Below are positions 51,061 through 57,726 of a DNA stretch of 57,726 bases, one piece after another (the first letter of the stretch is position 1; each line of letters begins with the position of its first letter). The DNA is from Chara braunii (taxonomy: Eukaryota; Streptophyta; Charophyceae; Charales; Characeae), in contig BFEA01000460.1 of NCBI GenBank assembly GCA_003427395.1, positions 32,139 to 89,864 of the forward strand. Reading direction: 5' to 3'. The position numbers and the translations under genes were made by a program. The notes beneath the pieces were generated by a model, which was not told the DNA's origin, did no database searches, and was given only the letters and a program-made list of their open reading frames with translations.

Positions 51061-54000
51061 GAAATGAGGTGATTGTGTACTGAAAGAGAGAGAAAGGGGT
51101 GGTATGGGATTGTACGGTTATCACAGTGACTAACCCAAGCATACGACCTCCCTTGATAAAGTGGCTTAGTATTTTTATTAAAGAATACTATATCGCTCAC
51201 CATGAATCACTTTCCTCTGCTCGTTCGAAGATAGGTTCCCCTTCTTCTATCTTACCCCTACCTCATTCTTGATATTTAACCATTTTTCTCTAACTGTCTA
51301 GCCCTGCATTTCCACCGCCATTGTGCGTTTTGAACCACCCTTTGGTCTGTAAGTCGTATCAGCAGGATCATTGCTTATGTATTGAGCTGACGTTTTCTTT
51401 TTATGCCTATGCGGCATTAACTCTTACCCACCATATAAGGGAAATATCTGAAAGGCGAACATAATGGATTCAGGTGTTGCTTGTCCTGTCTTGAGCTAAC
51501 AAGACCGGAACACTTGTTCTAATAAGGCTTAAAATCCCTAATCCAGATCGTTGCTAAAAAGTCTATAAAGGGGTAAGTCATGTTGACTTAGTAATGGTTT
51601 TTCATATCACAGAGATAAATGAAAGATTATATATTCCCTATGCCCCTCCATTATAGTACCTCTTTTGAAAGACTAAAAAGAGTCCCGTTGAGGTAGGGAC
51701 AGAAAAACGATGCGTACTGTAAAGTCCCCTTTTGAGATGGATTGATGTATGTGAATGTCGAATAGACTCGTTGAACCCTGAAAAAATATATAGTTGTTAG
51801 GCTACGTATTTGAAAACCACGCGTGTTCGCAAGGATCATGCGTCATACTTTCTTGTTATAGGATTGTAAATTAAACTAGCCCTATTAATCATTGCCACAG
51901 AATCTAAATAGATCATCCAATTCTTAGAGCGATATGATATAGGCCTACTGAAAGACTCGGTCTCCCGATAATAGTTTAACTCTGCATGTTGTATCGCGCA
52001 ACATATGAGTGTAGGACTATCTGCTTAAAATAACTACCCTCCCTAAAAGCTAACTGAATATGATGAAACTATGAGAATATATAGAGTTGTCTAGCTTTCA
52101 GCATTGTACTGTAGAAAGGTCATTAACTTGATAGGCACGTTCAAGCGGCAACAAATTAACCTTTATCAAATGTACTCTGATACCAGGAACTTCGATCTTT
52201 GGTATAGAATTCGAAAAGGCAAGTTGGGGTATGTATGGTAATGAGACTCTAGAAAGCCGGTTAGAAACATAGTGTGATATGATATGAGTAGGTAAATGAA
52301 ATAAAAGTGGGTGATACTATGTTTAGTATCTCAATAGTTAAGGGCCGACTAGTTAGTAGGAATAAGTCTATAACGTTAAGGCAGTGTGATATGGGGTTTG
52401 ATTGGTAGGGTTGTTTAATCTTGAGATATAAATTAATTATTTCATTATTCACTTAGTGACTGTCTAATCCTTAGGGAAGAATAGTATGGTGGACATAATA
52501 TAAGGTCGTCTACTTGACAGGTATGTATCTGTTTGAGGTTGACAATGGTAGAGTATGGTAATCGATTAGCTTTAGGAATCATTACACAAAGAGTCCAATC
52601 AGATTTATCTCATTCTTGAAAGGCATATGAATAAATTTGGATTTCGTTGATTCGTCAAAACTGTATCATGAGACTATCTACTTAGATAACCATCTCCTTA
52701 AATATTATACTCAATATGATCAAGGTATAAGAGTATCCACTTGAGCGTTATCGAACTCCTCGATATTATAACGTTATATAAAGGTTGATAAAACTACTTA
52801 TTCCCACTGTGGCTAATGTATGTGGTTGGTTGTGAATGAATGCATGTGGGAGTGAATAGAATATGTTTCAAGTAATGTATTATTGTATGTTTTGTTCCTT
52901 GTTAAAGTGAAGTCAGAACTTGTTGTGCATATGAATAATTACTGATTGCTTGATGACTGTTTGTGGCTGTCTGAATAAGTTAATGAATTGTTTTCTTCAA
53001 TAAGGATAGAAACATGTATGAAATCCATGTTCGGCATGGGGACGAAGGTGAATGGAGTTACCAACCTTTGTAGAGAAGAAATTCTCTCAAAGGAGATCAG
53101 CATCCAGAATCTGTTCTTTGAGAGATTGCAACGTTGATTGATACTTTTTCCAAGCAGCTTAAAGAGGATATAGTAAAGTCTCGTAGGTGGTAGTGAGGCT
53201 CACGCCGGAACAATGTTCCTGGTCCATAGTGAGGTGTTGTCGCCTTTTCTGAAGAGGAGAGATGACTACACTATCATCGAAGGGGAGGAAGATGTTTGGG
53301 GCCTTGTTAAAACGCTGCCTATAGGGGAGGCGACTGTTGTTCGCCATGAGGTCAGGAGTGGTTGCCTAACCTTGTGTCGGGCAGAGCCACCTCATCCCCA
53401 TGGTCAAGGCCTAACCAACCTGGAGCATGTGAGATAGGGTCGTTCTACTCTGTAGACAAAAAAATGATAAGGTCTCAGCATTGGAATTGGAGGGTGATGT
53501 GGTGAGGCTCAGTCTTAGAGCGGGGCTCAGGATTTGAGATGCTATCCCGTTGGTAGGATTACACGACCCCTCAACACAATATACATCTGTTAAGAAAAAA
53601 GAAGCAAATAAATGTTATGTCATTGTTATTTTGTATCTTCATTATATTTGTTATTGTGATATTTTTTTATAACTATTGTTCTCATTGTTCGTGGAAGTCA
53701 TCAGTTGATGTTTGTCGGCAGTGATATGATTGAATGCCATTTTTATAAGGTTCCTTTAGAGTTCAAACATCTCTTTGTAATATTACTTATTATTTATTTA
53801 TGGCAGGAGAATGTCGTTTACATTTGTATTGTCAAAGTTTCGTGAAAACAGGGGGAAAACCCTGCGTACAGTAAAAGTTGTTCTTATTTTGTTTCCTTAC
53901 TGTTGAATTTAATTTGATTGATATGATATGATCTTGATCTTCGATGACTACTTTAGAGAAGGTGTAATCCTTCTCGAGTGCGATGTGAGTAATACCAGGA

Positions 54001-54439
54001 CATGAGTATTACGCATATATTCGTGTGGTATACAATTGAGTCAATCCTTTATTGAAGGCTGAACCTCGAAAAGGGAGTTGACAGTGACCTTAAAAATTGA
54101 GTCTTATTTTGAATCGTGGAATTATTGATACTGGACAGACACCTGAGATGTGTCATGCGAGAAAAGACACATGAGATGTATCATCTTTTGAGTTTCTTTT
54201 AAAATATGTATATTTTGCAGAAGGCATCGTTCACCATCCCAATGGGGTTCGTCTGAGATAAGATTTAAATGATCTCGAAATGAGATCATCCGGAATTGTT
54301 GATGATCTGGAAAAATATCTTTTGCATCAATGATATTGTGGAAGCCAAAAAATTTATATTTATTTTGGGTTTTCGGCTCGTTTTACTTATTTTGAGAGAT
54401 CCCCGAGACGTGTGTCTGACCGCGCTGTGATCAAGACGA
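51061..54439. other. Unassigned stretch
   Basis: No gene supported. 53213-53437 (74 codons) is open and of mixed composition, but nothing in it is recognisable. The sequence is mostly AT-rich and may be decayed internal DNA of the element primed at 49479. Confidence 0.45.
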
Positions 54440-54473
54440 GAAGACACAACCCCTGTGGGGCAACCTGATGACG

Positions 54474-54665
54474 CCCCTCGTTCATCCACTACATGGCAAC
54501 CTTACGATGATGCAAAATTGTTCTTGTTGGTGATTTCATAAATTGGTCTTGGCATATATTGGGATGCACATCGTTCATCCAATAAGTGGCAACCTGATGA
54601 GGGAAGAATTTTGTCTATGAATTTTTTTGGTATATATTGAAATGAATCGTTCATCCACTCCAGGA
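54474..54665 (+). repeat. Imperfect tandem repeat with TCGTTCATCCA
   Basis: Units begin TCGTTCATCCACTACATGGC (54478), TCGTTCATCCAATAAGTGGC (54572) and TCGTTCATCCACTCC (54648), with GGTATATATTG or GCATATATTG near each unit end. Confidence 0.75.
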
Positions 54666-55567
54666 GGTCAGTCTGAGGGATTAAATTACCAAGCCTATGG
54701 TGGAAAATTGGCATCGTTGGGACGTAACTCCCAGCATTGGCTGCTGACCAAGTATAACCAGGCATCGGACCTTCTGGTTTTGGCCTAGAGTTGAGACTTG
54801 AAGGGCAGCCGCCCTAGTGAGGGAATCAACTCAGGTGGTTACTAGAGGGGTCGAGAGTCAGGTCTAGAAACTGGGTAAAACCCAGGATAGGAGGATTTAC
54901 CCATTATTGAGTAACCAATACGAGAACCACTGTTAATGTAACAACACAGTGGGCCACAGATCTGGCCTGATCAACCGGACTGTGGTGGGTTTAGACCGAG
55001 ACTACCAATCCCCTCGCATTAGACTTCGGGTAGGACGGTAATATGGTTTAGGTTAAGACTCGCGTCCAAAGGGGGCAAGTTCTAGGACTCCTCGGACAAC
55101 CAACGAGGATCTGGGAAGAAAGCCTAAAAATGTGGAAAAGATGATTGTTGTTTCTTTTGATAATTTTCACACTGTAGTACAGATCCAGTATCCCCACCAT
55201 TGCTTCCTTGAGTTTGGTTTGGGATTTTTTCAGTATGTGGGATACCTGGCTTAGAATCCCGACGATGGTAGAATGTATCAAGGGAGACAATTTGAATCTT
55301 GACTGTATCTCAATCCAGATATTCGGATTTGGCTATTACCAGAGATGCGTCTTATTTGGGAAAGAGATTCACCTCCTCTTTCAAACAAAAAAAGAGAAGT
55401 ACATGTATTGTTTTGTATTGTATCATCTGTTCAGTGGTGTTATCGATCTTGTCATACTTTATCAGTTGATTTTATTTTGGAAAATGATGTAAAGGGGAAC
55501 TGTATGAATGATTGTGATAAACGTCTTTAGCGACAGGGACGTCGCTTAATAGGGTCTGGGAATATTG
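54666..55567. other. Unassigned stretch
   Basis: No gene supported. A short hairpin (CCACTGT with ACACAGTGG, about 54929-54954) and AGCGAC with GTCGCT (about 55530-55547) just before the repeat at 55568. Confidence 0.4.
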
Positions 55568-56318
55568 TCGGACGAAATACCCTTACAAGGGTATTTGGCC
55601 ATGCTTTTGCATTTGACACAGTAACAGCGTCGGCTACCATGACGGGGTCGATCTGGAATGGAAAGGGTGTGCGCGCTCTAGCGTGACACTTGAAAAGATT
55701 TCCTCGGCCATTGAGGCCTGGGCGAATCGGTGAGAAAAATTCGAGAATATGCGCGCGCGTTATTATGACGCGCGCTGTGATGGTTAGGATTAGTAGTAAT
55801 ACCCTCTGACCGAAAAGGTCGAGGGGATCATTGAGTTAATGCTGTGTCCGGTAGATCTACGGCACGCGTTGAAACTTGGCCTGATACCTGTTTACCTACT
55901 GGTACTGGGCGTCTAAAAATACCAACGGTTGTCTTCCTCTACTCGGCCTTCGAGTCGGGTACTCGACATATTTACCTCTACTTAGTGAGGTACCGACTTA
56001 CCTACCACTTGAGTGTTTCCCCCGCCACGACCCTTAGATGTCGCGGCCATAGCTAGGTACCGGCGTACCCCGCCACTTGAGTGTTTTAGCCGTTGCGACC
56101 CTCAAAGTGACGGCCACGGCTAAGTACCGGCCCTTAGGGCCTTCCAATTAATCAAGTACCCTGACGGGTCGCACACACACTCAAGCCGACAAGCACTAAG
56201 GCAGGCATGCCGGCCGACAAGCGTGCTTGCACGCAAACTTAGAAATGGGCTCAAGCCACTAGGCGGACTGAGCCCCACTTCAATATATATCTGAGTTTCT
56301 CATTTTCTAACCGAAGTA

Positions 56319-56399
56319 GGAGCTAGCTCGGTGGGTTTTGGTGCGGGTTGAGGATGAAGTGACTTGGGGATCAAATCCTTCGGGCCCTAAGCTAGCTTC
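56319..56399 (+). ncRNA. tRNA-like unit, copy 2
   Basis: TAGCTCGGTGGG (A-box-like) and GGATCAAATCC (B-box-like), matching 40918-40998. A reverse-oriented T-arm-like sequence, GGACTCGAACCCGTGACC, follows at about 56453 and is closer to a canonical tRNA T arm than in copy 1. Confidence 0.5.
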
Positions 56400-57493
56400 T
56401 TTTGGGAAAGGAGCTCATCTTTTGTTTCATCCGATTTCAATAGTCGGGGACTCGAACCCGTGACCTCGAGATCGGAGTTAGTTAGAGTTCGTGGTTGCAG
56501 TTAGCCCCGTTTGAAAAACGGGTGTATGACACTTGGCGGATCAAGAAAGTTAGCTAGTTAGATTCTGTTTTTTTTTTTTTTTTCTTTCTGATTCTATTTT
56601 CTTTCTTATTTATTATTTTATTTGATTTCTTACCTCTTATTTTCGATTCCCGTTGTTCCTCACAGAATTCTCGTAACTATGACTGATGAATCTGCCACAG
56701 AATCCGGGCGGATTCATTCCGACAAAATTCAGTCCGCTCCGGATGTGGCACGAGCGATTCGACCTGACACTCTCGGGCATGGGAAGCCAAGAAGAGGCGC
56801 ACGAGGAAACTGGGAGTGGGGAGCGCCCGCATACAGGGATCGGTATCGAACGGGAATGGGAGATGGCTGCATGGCGGATGCTCGACCGATGGCAATGGAG
56901 ATGAGGTAAAAGCGCGATCAGGCGGGGGAAAAGCGCGCAAAGGAAAGGAGGTGATCACATGAGAGGAAGGAGGTAAGCGAAGGAGAAGAAGAAGGTGGAG
57001 AAGAAGAAACAGAGAAGGGGTGAGGGCAATGTACCTGGCCTTGGAATCTATGGCGGCAATGTCCCACGAGAAACGGCGAGCGGAGGTAGTGCACGCCAGC
57101 AGAGGAAGTAGCGTGCAGGGAGCAGTGAAGGTGGTGCGAGGGGAGCAGAGGAGGAGTGCGCGCGCAGCTGATCGAAGAAAACCGACGTGCGATAAGGAGG
57201 AGTAGAAGTAGTAGGAGGAGGAGGAGAAGGAGAAGGGAGAGGAGGAGAGGAGGTAGTACTTACCTGACATGCAAAGACGACGACGACGACGGCGGAGACC
57301 ACGATGACGATGACGAGGACTACCACGATGACGACAACTACGAAGGCGGCAAAGGGAGAAAGATCCGGTAAGTCTTATAATCCCTCGACTGGCTCCCGTG
57401 ATCTTCCACCGGTAAGATGATAAAATCGAATGAACCTACCATTAGATCGTGGAAGTATACACTACTACTTGTGTGCGAGTGCGCATGTGTATA

Positions 57494-57529
<36 letters not shown>

Positions 57530-57542
57530 GGGAGTTACGTAC

Positions 57543-57726
57543 CTGGGCCGCACCTGCGCTATACCAATGAATCCAACGAGTTGCTTGCCTGGGTCGAATG
57601 GCCCGGGTAACCTTCTAAGGTTCATCGTGCCGAGGATAAATTATTGTAATTATCAATCTTGAACGGGAAATCCCCAGTAAGCGCGAGTCATCAACTCGCG
57701 CTGATTACGACCCTGCCTTTTGTAAA
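57543..57726 (+). pseudogene. 18S rRNA 3'-region fragment (copy 2)
   Basis: Near-identical to 42164-42345 and stops at exactly the same base (TTTTGTAAA). Its last 95 bases equal 42251-42345 and 42451-42545. Confidence 0.88.

Larger units (their letters stand above)
55568..57726. repeat. 2.15-kb chimeric repeat, copy 2
   Basis: Same order of parts as 40166-42345. Here the first inverted repeat is perfect (AAATACCCTT 55575-55584 with AAGGGTATTT 55587-55596), the GC hairpin is GCGCGCGT with ACGCGCGC (55753-55775), and the GAAAA-loop hairpin (55802-55825) has GACC where copy 1 has GGCC, both able to pair with GGTC. Minus-strand donor-like sites: CAG|GTACGT at 57542, CAG|GTAAGT at 57263, CAG|GTACAT at 57034. 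Confidence 0.9.

Noticed and set aside
53213-53437. 74-codon ORF with ordinary-looking composition
   Set aside because: No recognisable domain, no paralogue in the window and no supporting signals; left as unassigned.

Overview
This is a eukaryotic nuclear window made almost entirely of repetitive, retrotransposon-derived DNA. I see no intact host protein gene. A diverged 18S rRNA 3' fragment keeps the plant-type CGCTCCTA and GGATCGCGG signatures, and the primer-binding sites match the 3' end of plant tRNA-Asp. Together these point to the green lineage (streptophyte: a charophyte alga or early land plant); naming a species would be a guess.

Layout. 1-9847: repeats and remnants of an old minus-strand LTR element (gag-like remnant 4490-5239, perfect tRNA-Asp primer-binding site 8634-8651, U5-side LTR 8654-9080). 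9848-10031 repeats the first 184 bases of the window and runs into a gap (10032-10395). 10396-12430: AT-rich repeat remnants, an 18-bp-arm palindrome and an array of about 60-bp hairpin units. 12434-38556: one giant Ty3/gypsy retrotransposon of about 26.1 kb with LTRs of about 7.8 kb (12434-20217 and 30796-38556), a tRNA-Asp-type primer-binding site, a pre-gag array of an unrecognised domain, then broken gag, protease, reverse transcriptase, RNase H and integrase. 38557-40165: continuation of the hairpin array that the giant element split, then unassigned DNA. 40166-42345 and 55568-57726: two copies of a 2.15-kb chimeric repeat (small hairpins, a tRNA-like unit with A and B boxes, pyrimidine-rich minus-strand segments with splice-donor-like sites, an 18S fragment). 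42451-47720: the rest of the 18S fragment, microsatellite-rich repeat modules and minisatellites. 48000-51060: a second relative of the minus-strand LTR family in plus orientation, with PBS 49479-49494 and a second hairpin array. 51060-55567: mostly unassigned.

The most unusual material is in the giant element. Its LTRs carry small ORFs. The ORF nearest the LTR 3' end (19086-19664 and 37432-38109) belongs to the same unrecognised domain family as the units between the PBS and gag. The two LTRs differ by a clean inversion of about 300 bp near their 5' ends. Three separate regions carry hairpin series in which the loop is conserved while the stem changes but stays paired.

The window also shows assembly scars. 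A 15-base match to the Nextera mosaic end sits exactly where the copy of the window start diverges from its twin. The same 95 bases occur on both sides of the second gap and again at the very end of the window. Structure next to the gaps and window ends should be read with that in mind. All identities were judged by eye.
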